A DNA stretch of 64,000 nt from Pricia antarctica (GTDB lineage Bacteria > Bacteroidota > Bacteroidia > Flavobacteriales > Flavobacteriaceae): positions 1 through 64,000 of the forward strand of contig DRGL01000036.1 of NCBI GenBank assembly GCA_011050085.1. Direction: 5' to 3'. The notes beneath the pieces were generated by a model. It was not told the origin of the DNA. It made no database searches and saw only the letters and a program-made list of their open reading frames with translations. Positions 18,290 to 29,116 of the stretch are shown in pieces; position 1 is the stretch's first letter, and each line of letters opens with the position of its first letter. The position numbers and the translations under genes are program-made.

Positions 18290-18925
18290 CTTGGAATCAG
18301 TTGTTTAGACCAATACCTAAATAAGGAAGGAGCTCAACATTATAACTCTACAAGATTATTTTTATCGTTCATTTTGAAAAGTTTGTGAGAACTTTATCCT
18401 AAGGCTTTCTAATGTTACCTTAATCTTTAATGGATTGGTTGGATTTGCTTTATAGTGTGATGAAAGGACGGAAAATGACTTGGTTCAATACGTTCTGTAG
18501 ACTCCTACCAATTATATTTAATCAATACTTTTTTTGATTATGTATATCCCCAAAAAATGAATACTTGAAAAATTTTAAATAATAGGTACATAGTCAAAAC
18601 CATTCAATATTTACTACGTATATATTTTAGATAAAGGAATATTGAGGTACTGTAACAGGGCGGCAAATTAGTTTTGAGTCTAATGGATTTAGTTGGTAAT
18701 TCGTTTTGCCTGCTGTATAGTTCTACATATCCTTGAGAAAATTTCTTGTTCAAAGAGTGGCATATTTTGGTAATAAATACCGATTTTAAACTAACAACCT
18801 GTTACCTATTTTTATTCAACAGGATATTTCATTGAAATAGTTTTGTACACCTTTTTTAGGGTATAATGAAGCATAATTGACGAGGACTTTTTGCTGAATT
18901 TAGATATCAGAGAATTAAAACAAAT
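18290..18925. other. Non-coding region upstream of haloperoxidase
   Basis: About 640 AT-rich bases after the IS3 remnant. Only the -7 box at 18838-18845 is supported. Confidence 0.45.
18838..18845 (+). promoter_or_regulatory. Probable haloperoxidase -7 box (TAGTTTTG)
   Basis: Exact TAnnTTTG match, 80 bp before the start codon. No TTG occurs at the expected -33 distance. Confidence 0.45.
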
Positions 18926-21097
18926 ATGAAAAGTGCGTATTTAGTAATAGCAATGATGACTGTTTTTTCGTCATTCGGTCAACAAGACATTGCAAGAAAG
19001 TGGAATGAAATAGTTTTGGAAGGTATCAGAAATGATTTTGCAAGACCCACAGTCCATGCTAGAAACCTTTTTCATATTTCTGCTGCCATGTATGATGCCT
19101 GGGCTGTGTTCTCCAAAGATTCAAAGCCCTATTTAATAGGTAACGAAGTTCACGGTTTCAATTCTAGTTTTGAGCCATTTACCCCATTTACTTCCAATTT
19201 GGATTCTTTAAGACAACTTGCAATTAGCTATGCCGCTTTTAGGTTAATCGAACATCGTTTTGGGAATTCCCCAGGATTTATCAAAACTACTGTACTGGCA
19301 GAAGAGTTATTTACCCAAGAGCTGGGATTGGATAAAGATTTTACGGATACTGATTACAGCAAAGGTTCCGCTGCGGCATTGGGCAACTACATAGCCGCTC
19401 AATATATTGCATACGGGCTGCAAGATGGGTCAAACGAAACGAATAGGTATCAGAATCAACATTACGTTCCCGTAAATGCGGCATTAAATGCCGTGTTTGC
19501 AGGGAATACCACTATTTCAGATCCCAATAGATGGCAGCCTTTAGCCTTTGAATTTTTTGAGGATCAGAGCGGGAACATTACTGTTGGAGATATTCCAACG
19601 TTTTTAGGTGCTGAATGGGGAAATGTGCAACCCTTCGCAATGACCAACACTAATCTAACAAGTCATACTAAAAATGATAATGACTATCTGGTCTATTACG
19701 ATCCCGGGCCGCCACCCATATTGGGAAATAGTGATGCCGAAAACGACTTATACAAATGGAGTTTTTCAATGGTCGCTGCATGGTCAGGACATCTAGATCC
19801 CGCGCAGGACGTGCTTCTGGATATTTCGCCAAATGCCTTGGGAAATATCAATATTAACTCCTTCCCTGAAAATTTCTCGGATTATAATCAGTTCTACAAT
19901 TTTGAGGATGGAGGCGATACGGGAGAGGGATATGATGAAAATCCGATAACTGGAAATGGGTATGAGCCCCAAATTGTAAACATGGGGGATTACACTCGGG
20001 TTTTAGCGGAGTTCTGGGCAGATGGGCCGAACTCCGAAACCCCACCGGGCCATTGGTTTACCATTCTAAATTATATAAATGACCATCCTCAACTGAAGAA
20101 AAAGTTCAATGGAAAGGGTGAAATACTGGATGATTTGGAGTGGAGCATTAAGGCCTATTTCACTTTGGGGGGTGCAATGCATGATGCAGCGGTCGCAGCT
20201 TGGAGTATTAAAGGGTATTATGACTATATAAGACCCATATCGGCAATTCGATATATGGCAGGCCGAGGTCAAAGTTCGAATCCGGACTTGCCAAATTTTG
20301 ATGCTCTTGGGTTGGAGTTGAGAACTGGTTTTATCGAGTTGGTATCTGAGAATGACCCTTTAGTTGGCGATGAAAATGAAAATTTAAATAAAATTAAATT
20401 ATGGGCATGGAGGGGGCCAGACGAAATTGAAAATCCCAATGTTGACGTGGCAGGGACTGGATGGATTTTGGCGGAGAATTGGTGGCCCTATCAACGGCCT
20501 ACTTTTATAACCCCTCCGTTTGCCGGATATGTTTCGGGACATTCTACGTTTTCAAGAGCTGCGGCAGAAGTACTGACCTTAGTAACGGGGGATGCTTTTT
20601 TCCCAGGAGGTATAGGAGAATTTCAAGCTGATAGAAATGCATTTTTAGTTTTTGAGGAAGGCCCAAGTGAAGATGTTGTTTTGCAATGGGCCACGTATAG
20701 GGATGCTTCCGATCAATGCAGTCTATCTAGGATATGGGGTGGAATCCATCCTCCTGCAGATGACCTAAAGGGTAGATTGATTGGAGAGAAAATCGGAAAA
20801 GAAGCTTATGATTTTGCTGTTCAATACTTTAATTCCCAAGAGGAATCCACCTTGGTAGAAATAACTAAAACTACTATTTATCCCAATCCAACGGCTAATG
20901 AGGTTCATGTGGTCGTTGCAAATCATAAGGAACCGTACACGTTGGCTTTATTTGATTTAACAGGGAAATTAATCTTACAGGAACAAATGAGCGAACTAAA
21001 ATCTTTGATTACGCTAGATGGGTTGCCGAAAGGATTATATGTGCTTGATGTATCAAGTAATGGAAAATCCGAAGAACATTTAATTATAAAAAAATAA
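18926..21097 (+). CDS. Secreted vanadium-dependent haloperoxidase-like enzyme with T9SS sorting domain
   Basis: A 723-residue protein. The signal peptide ends near FSSFGQ. The vanadate/phosphate-binding motifs of the VHPO/PAP2 superfamily are intact and in order: RPISAIR (Arg436), VSGHSTFSRA (Ser537-Gly538-His539) and SRIWGGIHPPADD (Ser601-Arg602...His608). From about residue 650, IYPNPTANEV to the end (LYVLDVSSNG...HLIIKK) is a type A Por/T9SS C-terminal sorting domain, so the enzyme should be exported across the outer membrane. Homologs are either halide-oxidising peroxidases or acid phosphatases; the motifs alone do not decide. It has its own promoter box and a shared terminator at 21200-21233. 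It lies just right of the IS3 remnant. Confidence 0.88.
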   Translation: MKSAYLVIAMMTVFSSFGQQDIARKWNEIVLEGIRNDFARPTVHARNLFHISAAMYDAWAVFSKDSKPYLIGNEVHGFNSSFEPFTPFTSNLDSLRQLAISYAAFRLIEHRFGNSPGFIKTTVLAEELFTQELGLDKDFTDTDYSKGSAAALGNYIAAQYIAYGLQDGSNETNRYQNQHYVPVNAALNAVFAGNTTISDPNRWQPLAFEFFEDQSGNITVGDIPTFLGAEWGNVQPFAMTNTNLTSHTKNDNDYLVYYDPGPPPILGNSDAENDLYKWSFSMVAAWSGHLDPAQDVLLDISPNALGNININSFPENFSDYNQFYNFEDGGDTGEGYDENPITGNGYEPQIVNMGDYTRVLAEFWADGPNSETPPGHWFTILNYINDHPQLKKKFNGKGEILDDLEWSIKAYFTLGGAMHDAAVAAWSIKGYYDYIRPISAIRYMAGRGQSSNPDLPNFDALGLELRTGFIELVSENDPLVGDENENLNKIKLWAWRGPDEIENPNVDVAGTGWILAENWWPYQRPTFITPPFAGYVSGHSTFSRAAAEVLTLVTGDAFFPGGIGEFQADRNAFLVFEEGPSEDVVLQWATYRDASDQCSLSRIWGGIHPPADDLKGRLIGEKIGKEAYDFAVQYFNSQEESTLVEITKTTIYPNPTANEVHVVVANHKEPYTLALFDLTGKLILQEQMSELKSLITLDGLPKGLYVLDVSSNGKSEEHLIIKK

Positions 21098-21199
21098 ATC
21101 CTTTATTTTCGATTATACATTTTAAAAGGCGATTGAGAAATAGAATCGCGAAATGGAATAGTGAACACATCAAAAATTCAAACAACATATTTTAATGAA

Positions 21200-21233
21200 A
21201 AACCCCGTTCACATATAAATGTGAACGGGGTTT
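21200..21233. terminator. Bidirectional terminator between haloperoxidase and rpsA
   Basis: Perfect 15-bp arms, AAACCCCGTTCACAT and ATGTGAACGGGGTTT, with a 4-base loop, between two convergent genes and flanked by A and T runs. Confidence 0.92.
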
Positions 21234-21264
21234 AAAAATTTAGAATAAAAAGTTAGAAAATAAA

Positions 21265-23118
21265 CTATTCGTTACCTTCCATTTTCTTCTTCAATGCTTG
21301 CAAGGCTTCGTTAGCGTCACCTAAAGTAGGTTTGGCTTCATCAGCAGCTGCAGCGGCTTTCTTCTGAGCCTGCTTCACGTTACGAATCTCCTCTTCACGG
21401 AAGATAGCGGTATGACTGGCAACAACACGTTTGAAGTCTTTGTTGAATTCAATAATCTTGAATTCGGCTTCTTCGCCCTTACCTAGCTTTTTGCCATCTT
21501 CTTTCTCCAAATGACGTTGCGGCACAAAAGCCGTAATGTCTTCGTTGAAGTCAATGGTCGCACCTTTATCTACCATATCGCCGATGGTCCCTTTATGAAC
21601 GGTACCTAAGGCAAACTCTTTTTCGTATTTGTCCCATGGGTTTTCGGTCACTTGTTTGTGTCCGATGCTCAATTTACGGCCCTGGACATCCAATTCAAGG
21701 ACTTCCACTTCCATCGTATCGCCAACATTGACAAATTCAGATGGATGCTTGATTTTCTTAGTCCAAGAAAGGTCAGATATGTAAATCAAACCGTCTATTC
21801 CTTCTTCCATCTCTACAAAGACACCAAAATTGGTGAAGTTGCGGACGATACCCTTGTGCTTAGATCCTACAGGATATTTTGAAGTAATATCAGTCCATGG
21901 GTCTGGAGTCAATTGCTTGATACCTAACGACATTTTTCGATCTTCACGGTCTAAGGTCAATACTACGGCATCTAGCTCATCACCGACTTTAACGAAGTCT
22001 TGTGCAGAACGCAAATGCGTTGACCATGACATTTCAGATACGTGAATTAGGCCTTCAACACCTTCTACCACTTCAACGAAAGCACCATAATCAGCGATTA
22101 CGACAACCTTACCTTTTACCTTATCACCAACTTTGACCTCATCGCCCAAGGCATCCCATGGATGCTTCTCAAGCTGCTTCATACCCAATTGGATACGGCT
22201 CTTGTTCTCATCAAAGTCTAAGATTACCACATTGATTTTCTGATCCAAGTCGACCACCTCGTTCGGGTGGTTGATTCGGCTCCATGAAAGATCCGTGATA
22301 TGTACTAGTCCATCTACACCACCAAGGTCTACGAACACTCCGTAAGAAGTAATGTTTTTCACAACACCTTCCAACACCTGTCCTTTTTCCAACTGGCTGA
22401 TGATTTCTTTTTTCTGTTCTTCGATATCAGCTTCAATCAAAGCTTTGTGCGATACAACAACGTTTTTAAACTCATGATTGATTTTCACAACCTTGAATTC
22501 CATCGTTTTACCTACATACTGATCGTAATCACGAATCGGTTTTACATCGATTTGCGAACCTGGCAAGAAAGCCTCAATTCCGAATACATCGACAATCATA
22601 CCACCTTTGGTACGACATTTCACAAAACCGCTAACGACCAATTCTTCGTCGTGCGATTTATTGACACGATCCCAAGCCATAATCGTTCTGGCCTTTCTGT
22701 GCGACAAAATCAACTGCCCAGTTTTATCCTCACGGATATCGATAAGCACATCGACTTTATCACCGACTTTCATATCGGGATTGTATCGAAATTCATTCAA
22801 GGAGATGACGCCTTCAGACTTTGCATTAATATCGATAATCGCCTCACGTTCGGTCATATAAGTAACCGTACCTTCAACGACTTCTTCATCTTTAGTGTCA
22901 ACGAAATTTTCCGCGACCAGTTTCTCGAATTCCTTTAGTTTGGAATCGTCGACGGGTTCGATGCCCTCTTCGTACTTGTCCCAATCAAAAGTATCCAAGA
23001 ACTCCTGCGGATCTTGTTTTGAAGTTTTTTCTTCTACAGCTTGTTCTTGTTGAACTTCCTGTTCTTGTTGTGCTTCAGTGGTTTCTTCCACCTCTGCGGT
23101 TGTTTTTTCTTCAGCCAT
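21265..23118 (-). CDS. rpsA: 30S ribosomal protein S1
   Basis: A 617-residue S1. It has an acidic, Gln/Glu-rich N-terminal extension of ~60 residues, six tandem S1 (OB-fold) repeats with recurring patterns such as GVFVDLGGVDGLVHITDLSW, FVEVVEGVEGLIHVSEMSW and FVEMEEGIDGLIYISDLSW, and a Lys/Ala/Glu-rich tail. S1 brings mRNA to the 30S subunit. In Bacteroidota, where Shine-Dalgarno sites are rare and starts are unstructured and A-rich, S1 is thought to matter especially. A strong promoter (23236-23266) lies ~120 bp upstream. Confidence 0.97.
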   Translation of the reverse strand: MAEEKTTAEVEETTEAQQEQEVQQEQAVEEKTSKQDPQEFLDTFDWDKYEEGIEPVDDSKLKEFEKLVAENFVDTKDEEVVEGTVTYMTEREAIIDINAKSEGVISLNEFRYNPDMKVGDKVDVLIDIREDKTGQLILSHRKARTIMAWDRVNKSHDEELVVSGFVKCRTKGGMIVDVFGIEAFLPGSQIDVKPIRDYDQYVGKTMEFKVVKINHEFKNVVVSHKALIEADIEEQKKEIISQLEKGQVLEGVVKNITSYGVFVDLGGVDGLVHITDLSWSRINHPNEVVDLDQKINVVILDFDENKSRIQLGMKQLEKHPWDALGDEVKVGDKVKGKVVVIADYGAFVEVVEGVEGLIHVSEMSWSTHLRSAQDFVKVGDELDAVVLTLDREDRKMSLGIKQLTPDPWTDITSKYPVGSKHKGIVRNFTNFGVFVEMEEGIDGLIYISDLSWTKKIKHPSEFVNVGDTMEVEVLELDVQGRKLSIGHKQVTENPWDKYEKEFALGTVHKGTIGDMVDKGATIDFNEDITAFVPQRHLEKEDGKKLGKGEEAEFKIIEFNKDFKRVVASHTAIFREEEIRNVKQAQKKAAAAADEAKPTLGDANEALQALKKKMEGNE

Positions 23119-23235
23119 TTGCTGATTTTACTTTGTATTCCACGATACTACAAGGGTAAAACAATTGTCGTAGAAGTTGTTATAAATTATTTTTCAGTGC
23201 CCTTTTTCCTCTTGCTGCTTTGTAAAAAAGGAGTG

Positions 23236-23266
23236 CAAAAATACAACTTATAAGTCAATAAACCAA
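23236..23266 (-). promoter_or_regulatory. rpsA promoter: TTG - 20 bp - TATTTTTG
   Basis: Read on the minus strand, TTG (23264-23266) is followed after 20 bp by TATTTTTG (23243-23236). This is the best complete flavobacterial -33/-7 pair in the window, ~120 bp before the rpsA ATG. Confidence 0.7.
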
Positions 23267-23581
23267 TAAGAGTAGCTGGATGTTTAGATAAATAATTAAG
23301 GCATTTGAACTTTATTTACAACCATTGGTTTCTAAATTTCATCATCATGTTTCTACCAAAATTTAACAGTTGATGTAATAAGTATAATTTGGAATTAAAA
23401 ATTCTTAAAACATTGGTATACAAGTGTATTCTAATCAGATTCGGATGAAAGTACATAGTGCACATCAAACCATAAGAAAATTGGCATATTGAAGTATTAC
23501 AATTAATCAATTCTTATTACAAACAAGGACCCTTTATAAATCCTTAATGTATAGAGTCATTTAAAAACTGCAGGAATGAAT
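23267..23581. other. Spacer between rpsA promoter and lipoprotein gene
   Basis: AT-rich with no convincing ORF, hairpin or RNA. Confidence 0.4.
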
Positions 23582-25201
23582 CTATAAACCAAAGACTGAC
23601 TGTTTACCAGTGCTATATTCAGCGGCCTTCTTTGAATGTTTAGCTGATCCAGAATTGGAGTTGAGACGAAGGGCGTACCATTCCCCCCTGCTATCGTACC
23701 TATTGGCATACTGAAACATCAATTCTCGATAATCCTTATATTGTTCCTTCTTAACAAGAATTGCCGAAAGCCCATTTTGTATTCGATTCTCATCAAGAAT
23801 TTGGTCCACGTTGGCATCCTCCAATATTATGCGAATTGCATCGGGCATCTCGAAATTGTAATACGGTATGTTTATGGTTTGACTCGGTTCTTTGTAAAAA
23901 AACCATTGCATACCAATGAAAACTTTATTTTCCACGTCATAATAACCATAATCGAATAGTGTATAATCATAGGTTCCAAACGTATTAACGGTATTACTGT
24001 TAAAAAAGAGGTCGATATCGGGAAATTCCTTGAGTTCCATACCTCTTTGTTTTCTGCTCATTTCATAATTCTCCCTATCTGAAGCCATAAAATATAATTC
24101 GTAAAACTTAAACTCTTCAATCATGGGCAAGTCTAGTGAATTTCCAAAAATGTTTACTGAACTCCCATAACCGATTATGTTATGCAATATTCCATCTTCT
24201 AAATCAGATTCACTACGGTATCCATTTAGATGGTAATTATAAAATCCAGAATATGAACTGCTATAAACACTTTCAGGTATATCGACCGTATAATATCGGT
24301 TAGGCTTCAAGAAATCTTCTTGATTATAATTTTTCTTTTCCAAATCGGTTATAATTGTATACCGATAATCTTCTTTAACCACTGGATCGAATGGTAAACT
24401 TGAAAGCAGGAAAAAATTGTCATCTATGTAATCTGAATATTGTAGTTGCACTTGTGTATCCGTTTCTCGTTTTAGGGAATATCCAGTACCATTTATACCA
24501 TACGGATTTGGATAATCGATTACCAAATCCAATTGTTTATTAGAATCATATATAATCGGACTATTGCCATCAGTTAGGTGTTCTTGGAAGGTTTGCAAAA
24601 TGGTGCCTGGTTCGATACCTCCAAAAGAATACATTCTTTGAAGACGGTCTGGACTTACATCCTTAGGATTTACAAACAGGGAGGCGGTGAAATTATCAAC
24701 AATCGATCCATCTCCATAGATAACTATGTCAGTGTCCTCCTCTGCCTTTTGATAGTCGATAAGGCTACCATGTGAATCGTTCAAAACAATATAATTATCA
24801 CTATAACCAAAATATTTCAAGTTTGAAATTGGCACCTTCAACAGCAGATGCTTAATACTGATAGTTTTTTCTATCTGAACCTCATTATCGGAACTATCAA
24901 TCGACTTAATCAGTAATTTATGCTCTCCTAGGTCATAATTAAAGGGATCAATAACAATGTCAACTGTTTTATTTGATGATTGTAGAATGATTATTCCATC
25001 AAACCAAACCGTTGTTTTGACAGTTGTCGATTCGTCAGAGACTTTGAGTTGTATGGTTGTTTCTATCTCAATTATTTGTAAAGTATCCGTTAGTGAAAGT
25101 TTTGGTGGTATAACATCGACTTGGTGTTCTTCTAAATCACGTTCAGGACTACAGGAAAAGAATACACTAATAACAAAAAGGTTGTAAAATAAACGAGACA
25201 T
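23582..25201 (-). CDS. Large surface lipoprotein of unknown function
   Basis: About 539 residues from the ATG at 25201 (MSRLFYNLFVISVFFSCS); an in-frame upstream start exists but would spoil the signal. The lipobox FFSC, followed by Ser-Pro-Glu-Arg, indicates an SPII lipoprotein. Residues ~25-120 look like one or two Ig-like beta-sandwich units (PPKLSLTDTLQII; DGIIILQSSNKTVDIVIDP; EHKLLIKSIDSSDNEV), as in surface carbohydrate or adhesion proteins. The remaining ~400 residues are Tyr/Asp/Asn-rich and match no family I know. Base composition is lower in GC than rpsA, suggesting a fast-evolving accessory gene. It is transcribed alone. Confidence 0.7.
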   Translation of the reverse strand: MSRLFYNLFVISVFFSCSPERDLEEHQVDVIPPKLSLTDTLQIIEIETTIQLKVSDESTTVKTTVWFDGIIILQSSNKTVDIVIDPFNYDLGEHKLLIKSIDSSDNEVQIEKTISIKHLLLKVPISNLKYFGYSDNYIVLNDSHGSLIDYQKAEEDTDIVIYGDGSIVDNFTASLFVNPKDVSPDRLQRMYSFGGIEPGTILQTFQEHLTDGNSPIIYDSNKQLDLVIDYPNPYGINGTGYSLKRETDTQVQLQYSDYIDDNFFLLSSLPFDPVVKEDYRYTIITDLEKKNYNQEDFLKPNRYYTVDIPESVYSSSYSGFYNYHLNGYRSESDLEDGILHNIIGYGSSVNIFGNSLDLPMIEEFKFYELYFMASDRENYEMSRKQRGMELKEFPDIDLFFNSNTVNTFGTYDYTLFDYGYYDVENKVFIGMQWFFYKEPSQTINIPYYNFEMPDAIRIILEDANVDQILDENRIQNGLSAILVKKEQYKDYRELMFQYANRYDSRGEWYALRLNSNSGSAKHSKKAAEYSTGKQSVFGL

Positions 25202-25478
25202 AGTATGAATAATAAATTTCAACAATCGGGATAATCTTGATAAACGATAACGACTTTAGATGGTATAATATTTCATTTCAGTACGCCAACCGATTTATAC
25301 CAAAACTAGCAGTGGACAAATCCAAATCATTACACCATCGTTTTCTAATCAAAAATCAACAAGTTCATTGTCTGAATTAGATTGATTCGAGCTTATAATT
25401 TAAGTGTTATGACTGTTTAAATACACCATTAATTATTATATTGGGGCAGAAATTTAAATAATCCAAAAGCAAAATATT

Positions 25479-25859
25479 ATGAGTGTTAAAGACAAATATC
25501 AGCCCGTATTAAACTTGGGTGAAAAATTAAATATTAAAGGTGGTGACGTATCGGAAGAAAATGGGATATTGAAAGTCAAAGGGGAAGCCAGTAACCAATA
25601 TGAGAAAAACCTTTTGTGGGATAAAATCAAGGAAATAGGGGGTGAAAATCCTTCGGATATTCAGGCTAATATTACTGTTGCGGACACCTCGGTATACGCA
25701 AAGCATGTAGTAAAAAGTGGCGAATCATTAAGTAAGATAGCGAAACACTATTATGGGGATGCTATGAAATACAAAAAAATCTTTGAGGCGAATACCGGGA
25801 TTTTGAAAGATCCAGATGTAATTCATCCCGACCAGGTTTTGGTAATACCCAATCCATAA
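25479..25859 (+). CDS. BON-LysM domain protein (YgaU/Kbp-like)
   Basis: A 126-residue protein without a signal peptide. Residues ~10-70 form a BON-like domain (GGDVSEENGILKVKGEA, then NLLWDKIKEIGG). Residues ~76-125 form a LysM domain: HVVKSGESLSKIAKHYYG through HPDQVLVIP. This is the layout of E. coli Kbp (YgaU), a small cytoplasmic potassium-binding stress protein. Equating function is inference, since LysM more often binds peptidoglycan. It is monocistronic with a clear hairpin terminator 25 bp after the stop. Confidence 0.88.
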   Translation: MSVKDKYQPVLNLGEKLNIKGGDVSEENGILKVKGEASNQYEKNLLWDKIKEIGGENPSDIQANITVADTSVYAKHVVKSGESLSKIAKHYYGDAMKYKKIFEANTGILKDPDVIHPDQVLVIPNP

Positions 25860-25884
25860 GGCAACACGCAAGGGTCAATAATAC

Positions 25885-25911
25885 TAAGGGCGTCCAAAAT
25901 GGACGCCCTTA
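25885..25911. terminator. Hairpin terminator after BON-LysM gene
   Basis: 11-bp perfect arms TAAGGGCGTCC / GGACGCCCTTA with a 5-base loop, between convergent genes. Confidence 0.75.
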
Positions 25912-25973
25912 CTTATACTATAACTCCGACCTCAGTTTAACGGCCCACCTAAAAACTAAACTTTAGGCATGAT

Positions 25974-26666
25974 TTACTGATTTGCAATATAACGCTTGGC
26001 AATACTCTCCAACCTTTCGAATTGTTCTTTTAAACCCATGTCACTATTATCGAATTCAATAGCGTCATCAGCTTTTCGTAAGGGCGAAATATCGCGATGG
26101 GTATCTATATGATCCCGCTTTTGTACGTTGTCGAAAACCTCATCGTACGATACCTTTTCTCCTTTGTCCAGAAGCTCTTTGTACCTTCTAGCAGCCCTAG
26201 CTTGAGACGATGCCGTCATAAATACTTTCAGTTCCGCATCGGGGAAAACGGTTGTGCCGATATCACGGCCGTCCATCACGATACCCTTATCTTTTCCCAT
26301 TGCCTTTTGCATCTCGACAAGCTTATGTCTGACCTCCTTTACCTCCGAAATACGGCTGACATGTTTTGAAACCTGCATTTGACGTATCTCTTTCTCAACA
26401 TTTTCTCCATTGAGATACATTTCCGAAAATCCCAATGAATCGTTTGGAACGAATTTCAAGTCAATTTTAGGAAGTGCTTTCACTAAATCCTCCATATGTT
26501 CGTCCGCATCTCCAATATATCCATTTTGCATAGCAAACAGCGTAACTGCCCGGTACATCGCACCGGTATCCACATAGATATATCCCAAAGCTTTGGCCAA
26601 TTGTTTGGCCAAGGTACTTTTACCCGTTGACGAATACCCGTCTATAGCGATGGTGATTTTTTGCAT
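25974..26666 (-). CDS. cmk: Cytidylate kinase
   Basis: A 230-residue (d)CMP kinase. The P-loop GYSSTGKST covers residues 9-17, then YVDTGAMYRA, and VMDGRDIGTTVFPDAELKVF, the CMP-binding and hinge signature typical of Cmk. DRRDHIDTHRD-like text near the end (KRDHIDTHRDISPL) is the lid. It phosphorylates CMP and dCMP for nucleic acid synthesis. Its ATG overlaps the stop codon of lon (TAATG read on the minus strand), so translation is coupled to the protease gene. Confidence 0.96.
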   Translation of the reverse strand: MQKITIAIDGYSSTGKSTLAKQLAKALGYIYVDTGAMYRAVTLFAMQNGYIGDADEHMEDLVKALPKIDLKFVPNDSLGFSEMYLNGENVEKEIRQMQVSKHVSRISEVKEVRHKLVEMQKAMGKDKGIVMDGRDIGTTVFPDAELKVFMTASSQARAARRYKELLDKGEKVSYDEVFDNVQKRDHIDTHRDISPLRKADDAIEFDNSDMGLKEQFERLESIAKRYIANQ

Positions 26667-29116
26667 TATAGTTCCTTTGGATGTTTTACCTTTTCATCGG
26701 TGATGGCAATATCGATTACGTCCATCATATCGGTTACATAATGAAAGGTCAAGCCCTTACGATAGTCATCCTTGATCTCCAAAATATCCCGCTCATTATC
26801 TTTACAAAGTATCAGTTCTTTGATTCGCGCACGTTTGGCCGCCAAAATTTTCTCTTTGATACCACCAACGGGAAGCACTTTTCCCCTAAGGGTGATTTCA
26901 CCGGTCATTGCAATACTCTTTTTGACCTTTTTCTGGGTGAAAAGGGATACAAGAGAGGTTAACATGGTAACACCTGCACTGGGTCCGTCTTTAGGCGTCG
27001 CCCCTTCCGGAACATGTATATGAACGTTGTACTTTTCAAAAATTCCGGAATCTATCCCAAATCTATCGGCATTGGATTTAATATATTCCATGGCGATGGT
27101 GGCGGATTCTTTCATCACCTTACCAAGGTTACCTGTAATGTTCAAGGTACCCTTTCCTTTGGATAGGATGGACTCTATAAAAAGGATGTCTCCTCCCACA
27201 CTTGTCCATGCCAATCCGGTTACTACTCCTGCGACATCATTATTTTCATATTTGTCGCGCTCCATCCGGGCAATACCTAGAATCTTTTCGACATCGGAAT
27301 TTGAAATTTTGATGTTATATTCTTCTTCCGTTGCGATATTCTTAGCGGCATAGCGCACCATTTTTGCGATTTGCTTCTCCAAAGCACGTACTCCGGATTC
27401 ACGGGTATAGCCTTCAACGATTTTTTCCAACTGGGGTTTGCCTATCTTGATATCCTTTGCAGTCAAACCGTGTTCCTTCAATTGCTTAGGCAATAAATGT
27501 CTTTTGGCAATCATTACCTTCTCTTCTATGGTATATCCGGATACCTTGATGATTTCCATACGGTCACGCAAGGCTGGCTGTATGTTCGATAAATTATTGG
27601 CCGTAGCAATGAACATGACTTTCGATAGGTCGTAGCCCATCTCAAGAAAGTTATCATGAAACTCGTTATTTTGTTCGGGATCCAATACTTCCAACATGGC
27701 AGAAGAGGGATCGCCTTGATGGCTATTCGCCAGTTTATCGATTTCGTCGAGAATGAAAACGGGATTTGAAGTGCCTGCCTTCTTTAAACTCTGCACTATT
27801 CTACCGGGCATGGCACCGATATAGGTCTTTCGATGACCTCGTATTTCCGCTTCGTCGCGCAAGCCACCCAATGACATACGTACATATTCCCTTCCCAAAG
27901 CCTCTGCTACGGATTTTCCAAGAGAAGTTTTTCCAACTCCAGGAGGACCATACAAACATAAAATCGGTGACTTCATATCGTTTCGCAGCTTTAAAACTGC
28001 CAAATATTCTATGATACGCCGTTTGACATCCTCAAGACCGTAATGGTCACGGTCAAGAATTCTTTCCGCACGTTTCAAATCAAATTTATCTTTGGAATAC
28101 GTATTCCAAGGTAAATCAAGAAAAAGGTCAAGGTAATTTCTTTGGATGGAATACTCCGCGACCTGTGGGTTCATCCGCTGTATTTTGGTAAGTTCCTTAT
28201 CGAAATGCTTACCAACTTTTTTCGACCACTTTTTCTTCTTGGCTCTCGCTTTCATTTCCAACACCTCATCGTCATGCGAGACCCCTCCCAATTCTTCTTG
28301 AATGGTCTTCATCTGTTGGTGCAGAAAATATTCACGTTGCTGCTGGTCCATATCACTACGAACCTTACTCTGAATAGTGTTCTTGAGCTCTAGTTTTTGA
28401 AGTTCTACGTTCATATACTTCAAAGTAGCCAAGGCCCTTTCCTGCAAGCTATTGACCTCTAGCAGTTCTTGTTTCTCCTTTACGCCGAGATTCAGGTTCG
28501 AAGAAACGAAGTTGATTAGAAACGAATTGCTTTGAATGTTTTTTATAGCAAAAGAGGCCTCGCTGGGAATATTCGGATTATCGCGAATTATCTTCAAAGC
28601 CAATTCCTTAATCGACTCAATAATGGCCAGAAACTCCTGACCGTCCCTCTCGGGCCTTTCCTCAGCGGTTTCTCTTACTGTCGCCGTCATGTAAGGCTTC
28701 TCGGTTAAAATTTCGGCTACTTCGAAACGCTTCTTACCCTGTAAGATAACCGTAGTATTTCCGTCAGGCATTTTTAACACTCGCAAAATACGCGCAACGG
28801 TACCCAAGGTATTTATATCCGAGACCTTTGGGTCTTCGGTCTGCTCGTCTTTTTGGGATACCACTCCGATTACTTTCGAACCATTGTTGGCATCCTTTAT
28901 TAAATTTATAGAGCTATCCCTTCCCGCGGTTATCGGAATTACGACCCCCGGAAATAACACGGTATTGCGCAACGGTAAAATCGGTAAGGTTTCGGGCAAC
29001 TTTTCGTTGGCCATTTCCTCCTCGTCCTCCGGTGTCAACAACGGAATTAACTCCGCATCTTCATCGATGGCCTGCAGCGACATATTGTCAAAATCTGAAA
29101 AATTAGAATCTCCCAT
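26666..29116 (-). CDS. lon: ATP-dependent protease Lon
   Basis: An 816-residue LonA-type protease. The N-terminal substrate-binding domain begins after an acidic leader ([19 protein letters not shown]). The AAA+ module has Walker [10 protein letters not shown] near residue 390, Walker B FILDEIDK and the arginine-finger region. The C-terminal Ser/Lys-dyad protease domain holds the catalytic Ser of PKDGPSAG near residue 713. It degrades misfolded and regulatory proteins in the cytoplasm. The downstream cmk overlaps it by one base. No heat-shock operator is visible upstream. Confidence 0.97.
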   Translation of the reverse strand: MGDSNFSDFDNMSLQAIDEDAELIPLLTPEDEEEMANEKLPETLPILPLRNTVLFPGVVIPITAGRDSSINLIKDANNGSKVIGVVSQKDEQTEDPKVSDINTLGTVARILRVLKMPDGNTTVILQGKKRFEVAEILTEKPYMTATVRETAEERPERDGQEFLAIIESIKELALKIIRDNPNIPSEASFAIKNIQSNSFLINFVSSNLNLGVKEKQELLEVNSLQERALATLKYMNVELQKLELKNTIQSKVRSDMDQQQREYFLHQQMKTIQEELGGVSHDDEVLEMKARAKKKKWSKKVGKHFDKELTKIQRMNPQVAEYSIQRNYLDLFLDLPWNTYSKDKFDLKRAERILDRDHYGLEDVKRRIIEYLAVLKLRNDMKSPILCLYGPPGVGKTSLGKSVAEALGREYVRMSLGGLRDEAEIRGHRKTYIGAMPGRIVQSLKKAGTSNPVFILDEIDKLANSHQGDPSSAMLEVLDPEQNNEFHDNFLEMGYDLSKVMFIATANNLSNIQPALRDRMEIIKVSGYTIEEKVMIAKRHLLPKQLKEHGLTAKDIKIGKPQLEKIVEGYTRESGVRALEKQIAKMVRYAAKNIATEEEYNIKISNSDVEKILGIARMERDKYENNDVAGVVTGLAWTSVGGDILFIESILSKGKGTLNITGNLGKVMKESATIAMEYIKSNADRFGIDSGIFEKYNVHIHVPEGATPKDGPSAGVTMLTSLVSLFTQKKVKKSIAMTGEITLRGKVLPVGGIKEKILAAKRARIKELILCKDNERDILEIKDDYRKGLTFHYVTDMMDVIDIAITDEKVKHPKEL

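Noticed and set aside
22447-22938. 163-residue open frame on the plus strand inside rpsA
   Set aside because: It is antisense to conserved S1 repeats, has no recognisable domain and arises from the codon bias of rpsA.
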